From CAZFLY01 sp964519995 (lineage in GTDB: Bacteria; Planctomycetota; Phycisphaerae; Sedimentisphaerales; Anaerobacaceae): a stretch of DNA of 6,661 bases. The translations under genes and the position numbers were made by a program. The notes beneath the pieces are model-generated. The model had not been told where the DNA came from. It worked only from the letters and a program-made list of their open reading frames with translations, and did not search any database. The DNA is taken from the NCBI GenBank assembly GCA_964519995.1, contig CAZFLY010000102.1:1-6661 (forward strand). The letters run 5' to 3'. This document shows, piece after piece, positions 1-5,486 of this stretch. The first letter of the stretch is position 1. Each line of letters begins with the position of its first letter.

Positions 1-250
1 ATGCTTTACCCAAGGCATGGTTAGAGATGGGGTTGGTGATAAGGATAAACAGGGCAATAACTAACGTTTTCGACAACCAGTCAGGCTGGGTTGTCCCAAC
101 GCCAATGATGGTCAGGAAAGCGCCCAACGTTGTGCATTTTGTTCCTGCTTGGAGGCGGTTGTAGACATCAGGAAATCTAAATACACCCAGACTTCCTAAA
201 AAGAGGAATACTATCCCTATTGTCGTAATAGAAATCCCTATGACCTGCAC
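1..250 (-). CDS. mrpG: Mrp/Mnh cation:proton antiporter subunit G (3' end cut by window edge)
   Basis: A small membrane subunit of the multi-subunit Mrp (Mnh) Na+/H+ antiporter or of a related Mbh/Mbx-type respiratory complex. Reading the minus strand from a GTG at 250 gives 83 codons that run off the left edge. The start reads VQVIGISITTIGIVFLFLGS, and an internal stretch reads FPDVYNRLQAGTKCTTLGA, the MnhG/PhaG family signature. Three hydrophobic segments are visible, as expected for a family of about 100-120 residues. The GTG lies directly after the mrpF stop TAA (251-253) and in the same frame, so no start further upstream is possible. An AGGGG inside the last codons of mrpF, about six bases upstream, can serve as ribosome binding site, which implies translational coupling. 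Only the C-terminus is missing. The family call is firm; whether the complex is a plain antiporter or part of a redox-driven complex cannot be told here. Confidence 0.9.
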   Translation of the reverse strand, partial: MQVIGISITTIGIVFLFLGSLGVFRFPDVYNRLQAGTKCTTLGAFLTIIGVGTTQPDWLSKTLVIALFILITNPISNHALGKA

Positions 251-517
251 TTAAATCCCCTTTTCTAAGAATCTTGCAATAGCCACTGAACCGATAAAGG
301 TTAGGACCGCATAAACCAAAGCGACATCCAAATAAACATATCTTTCAAAGATAGAACCCAAAAGGACAAGCAAAGCGGTGGTAATCGTAGCTATGGTATC
401 CACCGCTACCGCCCGATCCGGGGCGGTGGGGCCTTTGAGCATACGTAAGAGGCACAAGGAAATCGCCAGCCCTATGATCACAAGAAAGATAATTTCACTC
501 ATATAAAATACTCGCAT
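251..517 (-). CDS. mrpF: Mrp/Mnh cation:proton antiporter subunit F
   Basis: An 88-residue integral membrane protein of the MrpF/MnhF/PhaF family, part of the Mrp antiporter membrane domain. It shows three hydrophobic helices and the family motif LLRMLKGPTAPDRAVAVDT (about residues 23-41), including conserved Asp34 and Asp40. The C-terminal helix contains YLDVALVYAVLTFIGSVAIA. The start is ambiguous: ATG at 517 gives MRVFYMSEIIF, while ATG at 502 (MSEIIF) would give 83 residues and places the first helix nearer the N-terminus as in relatives. Neither has a strong Shine-Dalgarno. The 502 start would leave the palindrome at 526-545 further from the initiation site. The gene follows arsR after 52 nt and abuts mrpG with no gap. 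In most Mrp operons mrpF directly follows mrpE; here two redox-type genes lie between them. Confidence 0.92.
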   Translation of the reverse strand: MRVFYMSEIIFLVIIGLAISLCLLRMLKGPTAPDRAVAVDTIATITTALLVLLGSIFERYVYLDVALVYAVLTFIGSVAIARFLEKGI

Positions 518-525
518 CTATTAGC

Positions 526-545
526 TTATTTGTATATACAAATAA
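526..545. promoter_or_regulatory. Perfect 20-bp AT-rich palindrome, candidate ArsR operator
   Basis: The half-site TTATTTGTAT is followed directly by its exact reverse complement ATACAAATAA. It lies in the 52-nt gap between the arsR stop and the mrpF start, 8 nt upstream of ATG 517. Long AT-rich dyads are typical binding sites of ArsR/SmtB-family dimers, and arsR is the adjacent gene. Assigning this site to that regulator is inference. The transcript could also fold into a short A/U hairpin here, but no U-run follows it on the mrpF side, so a terminator is unlikely. Confidence 0.55.
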
Positions 546-569
546 TATGATAGATATACCGAAAAAAAT

Positions 570-839
570 CTATTTCCTTTTAATTACTTCCACGATTTTT
601 CTTACTCGCGCATCAATCACTCTATAGCATGTTCTGTTTCCTTCTCTTCTGCCTTTAATGACACCTGCATTTTTCAATATCCTAAGATGCTGGGAAATCG
701 TAGACTGAGGCAGTCCCAGTACCTTCTGGATCTGGGCAACATTACATTCGTCCTTGATAAGACCGGTTACAATCTTCAATCGTGCTGGATGAGCCAACGC
801 CTTCAGGGTCTCACTAATTTCTTCGTAGCTTAATGTCAC
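570..839 (-). CDS. ArsR/SmtB-family winged-helix transcriptional regulator with two cysteines
   Basis: An 89-residue DNA-binding repressor-type protein. The N-terminus has the ArsR-family ALAHPARLKIV motif (about residues 14-24). The recognition region reads VLGLPQSTISQHLRILKNAG (about 40-59), followed by a wing, IKGRREGNRTCYRV. There are exactly two cysteines: Cys32 at the start of the helix preceding the HTH (DECNVAQI), and Cys71 in the wing strand. The classical ArsR metal motif ELCVCDL is not present. Two-cysteine ArsR proteins of the BigR/SqrR type sense persulfide or disulfide stress, but their cysteine spacing differs, so sensing of thiol state is only inferred. Translation starts at ATG 839, with GAGGTG four bases upstream. 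It is 13 nt downstream of the oxidoreductase gene, so the two are probably co-transcribed and functionally linked. Its likely target is the palindrome just downstream at 526-545. Confidence 0.88.
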   Translation of the reverse strand: MTLSYEEISETLKALAHPARLKIVTGLIKDECNVAQIQKVLGLPQSTISQHLRILKNAGVIKGRREGNRTCYRVIDARVRKIVEVIKRK

Positions 840-852
840 CTCTAAACTCCTT

Positions 853-2190
853 TTATAGCTTTGTTAGAGCAATCTCGGCGGCGTTCTCGACCTGGTGAGA
901 TATAGGCGAGGCAGTAAGCATGGGATGCGTGCCCACCTGAAATGTGATTATCTCGTCTGCTCTCATCCTTTTCTGTATAAGAGCTCCAATGAAATTCGCT
1001 ACCTTACCAGCTGTCATACTGCCATAGACCTGACCGCCCAGAAGTACACGAGTATCCTTTTCAAAAACCAGCTTTACTGCTAAGTTCCTCGTGCCCGGGA
1101 TCGATGCTGGGTGCTTGTCCGGCGCCTCAGCTTCACCAGTGATGACTTCAAACCCTGCTTCCTTTGCCTCTCTCTCAGTCATGCCGGCCGATCCAATGGC
1201 CAGGTCGCCTATCACCGTACCGAATACACCGATAGGGCATTCGCTGCGATGACGCAGTCTAAACAGATTTGCACCAGCCACCCGCGCCTCCATGGTTCCG
1301 ATGGAGGCGAGCCGAAGAAATGTAGGCCTGCCAGTGAAAAAACACCTTTTTCGAGTACAATCACCTGCTGCAAAAATATTCTCGTTGCTGGTCCTCATAA
1401 ATTCATCAACGTATATACCCTCTTTCTCGTCGACTTTCAGGCCACTGTCCAGGGCAAGCTGAACATTGGGGATTACTCCTATCCCTAAAATAACCACATC
1501 CGCTTTGATCTTCTGACCGTTATCCAATTCCACATAATCTACTTTTTTGTTCCCGACGATAGCTTCCACCTTTCTATTGACCAGGACATTTATATCTCTT
1601 TCCGATAGCTTCTTCTCCACTCGAACGCATATCTCCTCATCGCACGCCAAAAGAAGGCAGTGAGGCAAAAGTTCGATGACAGTTACATTTGCAATCCCTC
1701 GCTTCTTGCACTCATCAGCAAATTCCAGTCCAATGAAACCGCCCCCAATGATAACCATATCTTTAGCCTTGTCTAAAGCGTTCAGAATCTTTTGAAGATA
1801 CTCGACATCCTTCCATACCGCAAAAACATTATCCAGCTCAACTCCTGGGATTGGAGGTACCTGCGGCAGTGACCCTGTTGCCAGAACCATTTTTTGATAC
1901 CCAAAAAGCCTGCCGCTGGAAGTCTCCACTGTTCTTTGGTCCTTATTTATGGAGACCACTTCATCTATAATCAACTCCACATTGTTTTTTCTAAGAACAC
2001 TATCCGGGATGAGATTTCTATCCGGTGATCCCACGGTACCGAAGATGTAAGGAATGCCACAAGGAATTAGTACCTCTTTCTCTTTACGAATCAAAAGAAT
2101 CTTAGCGTCCGGATAGTATCTCCTTGCAGAAATGACTACCGTGATGCCCGCTACACTTCCCCCTACGATTAATATATCTGGTTTCTCCAT
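853..2190 (-). CDS. FAD-dependent pyridine nucleotide-disulfide oxidoreductase (CoA-disulfide reductase / NADH oxidase / sulfur reductase-like)
   Basis: A 445-residue cytoplasmic flavoprotein that should pass electrons from NAD(P)H through FAD to a disulfide, polysulfide or oxygen. The FAD-binding fold starts at residue 7 (IVGGSVAGI). A single redox-active cysteine sits in IPCGIPY (Cys44), the position used by CoA-disulfide reductases and by NADH oxidases and peroxidases of this class. The NAD(P) loop is VIIGGGFIGLEFADE (about 146-160). The second FAD motif, IFAAGDC, lies near residue 273. The C-terminal dimerisation domain follows, and no rhodanese domain is fused. The length matches the archaeal NAD(P)H sulfur reductase/CoADR group (about 440-450 aa). 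ATG 2190 is 25 nt after mrpE; its ribosome site is weak. The choice among CoA-disulfide reductase, sulfur reductase and NADH oxidase cannot be made from sequence. Its place between mrpE and arsR suggests a role tied to thiol or sulfur redox at the membrane complex. Confidence 0.88.
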   Translation of the reverse strand: MEKPDILIVGGSVAGITVVISARRYYPDAKILLIRKEKEVLIPCGIPYIFGTVGSPDRNLIPDSVLRKNNVELIIDEVVSINKDQRTVETSSGRLFGYQKMVLATGSLPQVPPIPGVELDNVFAVWKDVEYLQKILNALDKAKDMVIIGGGFIGLEFADECKKRGIANVTVIELLPHCLLLACDEEICVRVEKKLSERDINVLVNRKVEAIVGNKKVDYVELDNGQKIKADVVILGIGVIPNVQLALDSGLKVDEKEGIYVDEFMRTSNENIFAAGDCTRKRCFFTGRPTFLRLASIGTMEARVAGANLFRLRHRSECPIGVFGTVIGDLAIGSAGMTEREAKEAGFEVITGEAEAPDKHPASIPGTRNLAVKLVFEKDTRVLLGGQVYGSMTAGKVANFIGALIQKRMRADEIITFQVGTHPMLTASPISHQVENAAEIALTKL

Positions 2191-2215
2191 AACAATCCCA
2201 ATGGTTGCCGCTTGC

Positions 2216-2737
2216 TTATGCGAATATTGCCATTAAATATTTCTCAAATCTATGGCCTATCATATTTGTTGCCTTATCAATATCTTCGGCCTTAACATTT
2301 ATCCAGTGGATAAGGAGTTTATCACCGATAACATCCAGTGTAAACGTGCCCGGAGTTAAGGTAATCGAATTAGCTAAAATAAGCTTTGCAATGTCCGATT
2401 TAAGGGAAGTTTTAATGACCACAATACCTGGTTTTATAGGCATTCTTGGATGGATTATCCGATAGGCAACGTCAAAATTCGCCTTTATTATCTCCCAGAA
2501 AAGCACAATTATATATATCAGGAAAAATAAAATCCCCTTTATGCTTAGCGGCGGCAAACCCAGCTTGGAATAAACATGAACTCCGAAAAAAGAAACAATC
2601 AGACAAACCACACCTCCGGTAATCAGTTCCGGCAGGTCTAATTTTGAGCTCAAAGCCAACCACAAAACAAAGGTGACCAACAAAAGCCAAACAAATCCTT
2701 TTACCTTTTCTCGTGCTGAATATGCTGTTTGTGACAT
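2216..2737 (-). CDS. mrpE: Mrp/Mnh cation:proton antiporter subunit E
   Basis: A 173-residue membrane protein of the MrpE/MnhE/PhaE family. The first two-thirds are hydrophobic, with helices at about residues 14-30, 34-55 and 64-86. The C-terminal soluble part carries the family signature VIKTSLKSDIAKLILANSIT followed by LTPGTFTLDV (about 107-136). The length is normal for the family (about 160-180). The start ATG 2737 has AAGGA seven to eight bases upstream. It is preceded by a 128-nt gap containing a possible promoter and followed after 25 nt by the oxidoreductase gene. It is the first antiporter gene in the minus-strand run. An E-first order fits Mbh/Mbx-like and many anaerobe Mrp operons, where E-F-G precede the B, C and D subunits. 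Those would lie beyond the left edge of the window. Confidence 0.93.
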   Translation of the reverse strand: MSQTAYSAREKVKGFVWLLLVTFVLWLALSSKLDLPELITGGVVCLIVSFFGVHVYSKLGLPPLSIKGILFFLIYIIVLFWEIIKANFDVAYRIIHPRMPIKPGIVVIKTSLKSDIAKLILANSITLTPGTFTLDVIGDKLLIHWINVKAEDIDKATNMIGHRFEKYLMAIFA

Positions 2738-2825
2738 TTATAAGTCCTTATCATACCTTAACGGACGCACTTGCTTTCATAAATGCTTGTGAATCTCTTA
2801 GATTCTGCTCTTTTTGTCAATAGAA

Positions 2826-2831
2826 ATTATA
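2826..2831 (-). promoter_or_regulatory. Possible -10 element of a promoter for the mrpE operon
   Basis: A perfect TATAAT lies on the minus strand in the 128-nt gap between the small thioredoxin gene and mrpE. Transcription would begin near 2819, leaving a leader of about 80 nt. The -35 position (2849-2854) reads TCTACT, only 3 of 6 matches. A small hairpin (GAATCT-CTT-AGATTC, 2791-2805) lies just downstream in the would-be leader. The gap is long enough for a separate promoter, but read-through from the thioredoxin genes is equally possible. Confidence 0.3.
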
Positions 2832-2865
2832 CAATGCTAAAGAAGACAAGTAGATTTTCTGGGTG

Positions 2866-3141
2866 TCAATCGCTGGGCTCGCTGAGTAACTTGTCCAGAA
2901 CGGCAATATACTCGGTTTCAGGTTGCAGCCCCACGAACCGCTTTATCTCTTTGTCGTTCTTGATAATCAAAACTGTTGGGATTGCCCTCACTCCATATCG
3001 TTGTGCTACCGCGGGAACCAGGTCAACATCTACTTTGCGCACGGTGACCTTACCCGCGTATTTGTTAGCAAGTGAAGGTATGGTCGATGCCAGCATGCGA
3101 CAGGGAAGACAGTGATTAGAGAATAAGTACTCATTATTCAA
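2866..3141 (-). CDS. Minimal thioredoxin-family protein with CLPC active site
   Basis: A 91-residue thiol-disulfide exchange protein. The active site is NHCLPCRM (Cys11, Cys14) instead of the usual WCGPCK. The cis-proline loop is RAIPTVLI (Pro55), followed by the last strands and helix (RFVGLQPETEYIAVLDKLL). The protein begins at the strand just before the active site, so the first strand and helix of classical thioredoxin (about 25 residues) are missing. This length is similar to short archaeal thioredoxin/glutaredoxin-like proteins and probably still forms the core fold. The start is TTG at 3141: the in-frame stop TGA at 3147-3145 excludes anything longer, and no ATG exists before the active site. 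A GGAAG about nine bases upstream can serve as ribosome site. It overlaps the end of the preceding fusion thioredoxin gene by 8 nt, so the two are translationally coupled. No signal peptide is visible, so it should be cytoplasmic. Confidence 0.85.
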   Translation of the reverse strand: MNNEYLFSNHCLPCRMLASTIPSLANKYAGKVTVRKVDVDLVPAVAQRYGVRAIPTVLIIKNDKEIKRFVGLQPETEYIAVLDKLLSEPSD

Positions 3142-3751
3142 CTTTCAATACTTCCTTTATCGCTTTTTTAAGTGTTTTTTTCGGTAAGGCGCCTATCGCC
3201 ATTTGCGGTTTATCATTTAGCGGTACAAAAAGCATGCTGGGGATGCTCTGAATGCCGAAAGCGGCCGCTAATTCCTGCTGAGCTTGTGTGTCTACTCTGT
3301 AAATATTGAGCTTACCTTGGTATTCTTGAGCAAGTTCTTGTAAAATAGGTTCTACCATTTTGCACGGCCCACACCAATCCGCATAAAAGTCAATGATGCA
3401 GGGCAGTTTGCCTTCAAACTTCCATTCTTTATTTTGCTCATAGTTAAAAACTTTTTGTAAAAAGCTCTCTTTCGTTAAGGTTTCCATAAAAGGACTCCCA
3501 TTTGCTTTAGGCACCTTGACGCTAAAATCAGACTTGCTGTCAATGTGGACAACGCCCGAGCCTTTTGATTTCTCCTTCGGTAGTGTCGAAAACACCGATG
3601 CCAATAGTGCTCCCACTACCGCTCCGTAGATTGCGCCGCGGTACGGATTTGCCATCAGCGGGCAGGTCCCAGAAGAACACTTGCCAAAATATCCCAAACC
3701 CGCACCAATTATTCCACCAATCAGAACACCTAATAAAAGCTTGGCAATCAT
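3134..3751 (-). CDS. Membrane-anchored DUF6132-like / thioredoxin fusion protein
   Basis: A 205-residue two-part protein. Residues 1-57 form two membrane segments (about 3-21 and 39-55) separated by a loop reading KCSSGTCPLMANPYRG. This loop is the hallmark of the DUF6132 family, with Cys25, Cys30 and the CPLxANP motif. A lysine-rich linker (PKEKSKGSG, 58-66) follows, suggesting by the positive-inside rule that the C-terminal part is cytoplasmic. Residues about 90-205 are a full thioredoxin domain, with active site ADWCGPCKM (Cys127, Cys130) and cis-proline SIPS (Pro171). The ATG at 3751 has GGAGAG about nine bases upstream. It is the first gene after a promoter at 3826-3854 and overlaps the small thioredoxin. 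The role is reduction of disulfides near the membrane; the partner is unknown. The extra Cys pair in the loop could form a disulfide on the outer face, but that is inference. Confidence 0.88.
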   Translation of the reverse strand: MIAKLLLGVLIGGIIGAGLGYFGKCSSGTCPLMANPYRGAIYGAVVGALLASVFSTLPKEKSKGSGVVHIDSKSDFSVKVPKANGSPFMETLTKESFLQKVFNYEQNKEWKFEGKLPCIIDFYADWCGPCKMVEPILQELAQEYQGKLNIYRVDTQAQQELAAAFGIQSIPSMLFVPLNDKPQMAIGALPKKTLKKAIKEVLKVE

Positions 3752-3825
3752 AACTTAATTCTCTCCTTATGGCCTTCGCAGGGATCTGCTGGATAATCTC
3801 TGCTCGATTGTGCTGCTAAACTTGT

Positions 3826-3854
3826 TTTATACCAGAATATCTGAATCGGCTCAA
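3826..3854 (-). promoter_or_regulatory. Sigma-70-like promoter for the thioredoxin pair
   Basis: On the minus strand, TTGAGC (3854-3849) is separated by exactly 17 nt from TATAAA (3831-3826). The bases TGG directly before the hexamer form an extended -10. The match is 4 of 6 at -35 and 5 of 6 at -10. Transcription would start near 3819, giving a leader of about 68 nt before ATG 3751. This is the best vegetative promoter in the window. Confidence 0.55.
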
Positions 3855-3908
3855 TGATGCAAATCCCTTCCGGCAGAATTTCTTGTCCAAGCCAACTTAC
3901 TACAATAG

Positions 3909-3937
3909 TTGCGAAGACTATTTCTTTCTGATACAAG
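3909..3937 (+). promoter_or_regulatory. Weak candidate promoter of the sigma-54 activator gene
   Basis: TTGCGA (3909-3914) and TACAAG (3932-3937) are 17 nt apart, each matching 4 of 6 consensus positions. The predicted start of transcription falls on or within a base or two of ATG 3944, which has no visible Shine-Dalgarno. If real, the message would be leaderless. The match is weak, and the region is AT-rich enough to produce it by chance. Confidence 0.2.
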
Positions 3938-3943
3938 TAATTT

Positions 3944-5293
3944 ATGGCAAGTAGAACGCAGTCTAAAGAACAAAATGTTATTCTGAACTCGATAAGTGAA
4001 GGTGTCTTCACTGTTGACCTGGATTGGCGGATCACCTCTTTTAATCGAGCGGCAGAGGAAATTACCGGTATCCAGCGAGAAAAGGCTATTGGCCAGCAGT
4101 GCAGGGACGTTCTCCGAGCAGATGTTTGTGAAGCTGACTGTACACTCCGGCATACAATGGAAACTGGCAAGCCCATCATGAATAAAGCGGTCCATATTAT
4201 TGATGCCCAGGGCAAGAAAAGAGCAATAGCCATATCTACAGCACTGCTAAAAGATGAAACTGGCAAGGTAATTGGCGGAGTTGAAATATTTCGTGATATG
4301 AGCATGGTTGAGCAGCTTCGCAAAGAAATCGAAGGACGATACCGCTGCGAAGATATAATCAGCCAAAGTCATAAAATGCAAAGTCTTTTTGCTGTTCTAC
4401 CAAATATTGCTGAAAGTAATACCACAGTTTTAATCGAAGGTGAAAGTGGCACTGGCAAGGAGCTTTTTGCCCGGGCGATTCACAATCTTAGTTTCCGCAA
4501 AGATAAGCCTTTTATTGCGGTTAATTGTGGGGCTTTGCCTGATACTCTGTTGGAATCAGAGTTGTTTGGTTATAAAGCTGGTGCGTTTACTGATGCTAAA
4601 AGGGATAAACCCGGCCGGTTTGCTTTAGCCCAAGGCGGCACGATATTATTGGATGAGATTGGTGATATATCTGCTGCTGTACAGGTTCGGTTGCTGCGTG
4701 TTTTGCAGGACAAGACTTACGAGCCGGTAGGTGGTGTTTCTTCAGTTAAGGCTGATGTGCGTATTATTACAGCGACCAACAAGAAACTTGACCAGCTTGT
4801 TCAACAAGGTAAATTCAGAGATGATTTGTATTACAGAGTCAACGTAATGAAGTTGGAATTGCCTCCACTGAGATACAGAAAGGAAGATATATCGCTGTTG
4901 GTAGACCACTTTATCAGCCGATTCAATCGGCTACATAACAAGAATATCTGCTGCGTAACAAATGAAGTGACAGCAACTCTTTTGGCGTATGATTATCCTG
5001 GCAATGTGCGTGAGCTTGAGAATATTATTGAACACTGCTTTGTCTTATGTGAGGGCGAGATAATAGAGGCAAAGCACCTGCCCATGTCGATTCACCCAAG
5101 CTCCAAGATGGACAAAACGAAGGAAAGTCCGCCTGCGACTATTAAGCAAATGGAGATTATTTTGATAACTCAGGCTCTTCGACGAAATAAGGGCAATAAA
5201 ACAGCGGCAGCTAAGCAGCTCGGAATCGACAAAAGCACGCTATTTCGCAAGATGAAAGCGTTCGATATCAAATCCGAAATGTATTCTGGGTAA
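3944..5293 (+). CDS. Sigma-54-dependent transcriptional activator (PAS - AAA+ - Fis-type HTH)
   Basis: A 449-residue enhancer-binding protein that remodels sigma-54 RNA polymerase using ATP. Residues about 8-118 form a PAS sensor domain (ILNSISEGVFTVDLDWRI...) with a cysteine group at Cys53, Cys62 and Cys66. The AAA+ domain (about 137-365) has Walker A GESGTGKE (166-173) and the sigma-54 contact loop as GAFTDA (213-218). Walker B is TILLDE (233-238), sensor I is ATN (277-279), the arginine-finger region is FRDDLYYR (291-298), and sensor II is GNVRELEN. The C-terminal Fis-type helix-turn-helix is NKGNKTAAAKQLGIDKSTLF (about 415-434). There is no receiver domain, so the signal is sensed by PAS directly, not by phosphorelay. 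ATG 3944 is the first start after an in-frame TAA at 3938. The -24/-12 promoter 194 nt downstream makes the two NifX-like genes the obvious target. Confidence 0.95.
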   Translation: MASRTQSKEQNVILNSISEGVFTVDLDWRITSFNRAAEEITGIQREKAIGQQCRDVLRADVCEADCTLRHTMETGKPIMNKAVHIIDAQGKKRAIAISTALLKDETGKVIGGVEIFRDMSMVEQLRKEIEGRYRCEDIISQSHKMQSLFAVLPNIAESNTTVLIEGESGTGKELFARAIHNLSFRKDKPFIAVNCGALPDTLLESELFGYKAGAFTDAKRDKPGRFALAQGGTILLDEIGDISAAVQVRLLRVLQDKTYEPVGGVSSVKADVRIITATNKKLDQLVQQGKFRDDLYYRVNVMKLELPPLRYRKEDISLLVDHFISRFNRLHNKNICCVTNEVTATLLAYDYPGNVRELENIIEHCFVLCEGEIIEAKHLPMSIHPSSKMDKTKESPPATIKQMEIILITQALRRNKGNKTAAAKQLGIDKSTLFRKMKAFDIKSEMYSG

Positions 5294-5337
5294 GTGACTG
5301 TTGTGACCAATTCCGAATAGCAGGTCAATAAAACAAT

Positions 5338-5386
5338 GGCTGCATATTGCAATTGCTGCCCAAATCTTTGAGTTGCAAATTGCAAC
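5338..5386. promoter_or_regulatory. Candidate upstream activator sites (enhancer) for the sigma-54 activator
   Basis: Two dyads share the half-site TTGCAA. The first, at 5338-5360, is imperfect: arms GGCTGCA and TGCTGCC surround TTGCAATTGC. The second, at 5372-5386, is a perfect 7-1-7 palindrome, GTTGCAA-A-TTGCAAC. Their centres are about 27 nt apart and lie roughly 135-160 nt upstream of the predicted transcription start, the usual distance for activator sites. Binding by the neighbouring Fis-type HTH is inferred. Confidence 0.45.
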
Positions 5387-5486
5387 CATATTTGAGTTTT
5401 TCTCCTCGCCCATTAATGCGCCTCACTTTTTGCAAGCCTTTGTCAAATAGTGCCTTACGCTTATTTTATCCAATCACTATTTTTTC

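Noticed and set aside
1111..1488. Plus-strand open frame of 125 codons
   Set aside because: Antisense to the clearly real oxidoreductase gene; composition and sequence show no protein family.
2205..2690. Open frames opposite or out of frame with mrpE (plus 2205-2465, minus 2472-2690)
   Set aside because: They are shadows of mrpE, whose family signature is unmistakable in its own frame.
2791..2805. Hairpin GAATCT-CTT-AGATTC as a terminator of the thioredoxin genes
   Set aside because: Stem is only 6 bp and AT-rich, and on the minus strand it is not followed by a T-run. The T-run lies on the plus-strand side, where no gene ends.
2815..2820. Consensus -35 TTGACA on the minus strand upstream of mrpE
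   Set aside because: At 16-18 nt spacing, the -10 candidates (AGAGAT, GAGATT, AGATTC) are poor, so it does not form a convincing promoter.
3847..3857. Sigma-54-like match CGGCTC...TGCA on the plus strand upstream of the activator
   Set aside because: The GG-to-GC spacing is 11 instead of the required 12, and the -24 box is imperfect.
3748..4323. Minus-strand open frame of 191 codons
   Set aside because: Most of it is antisense to the PAS domain of the sigma-54 activator, with no recognisable domain. The leftward part contains a promoter. Treated as a shadow, with the ATGA overlap noted separately.
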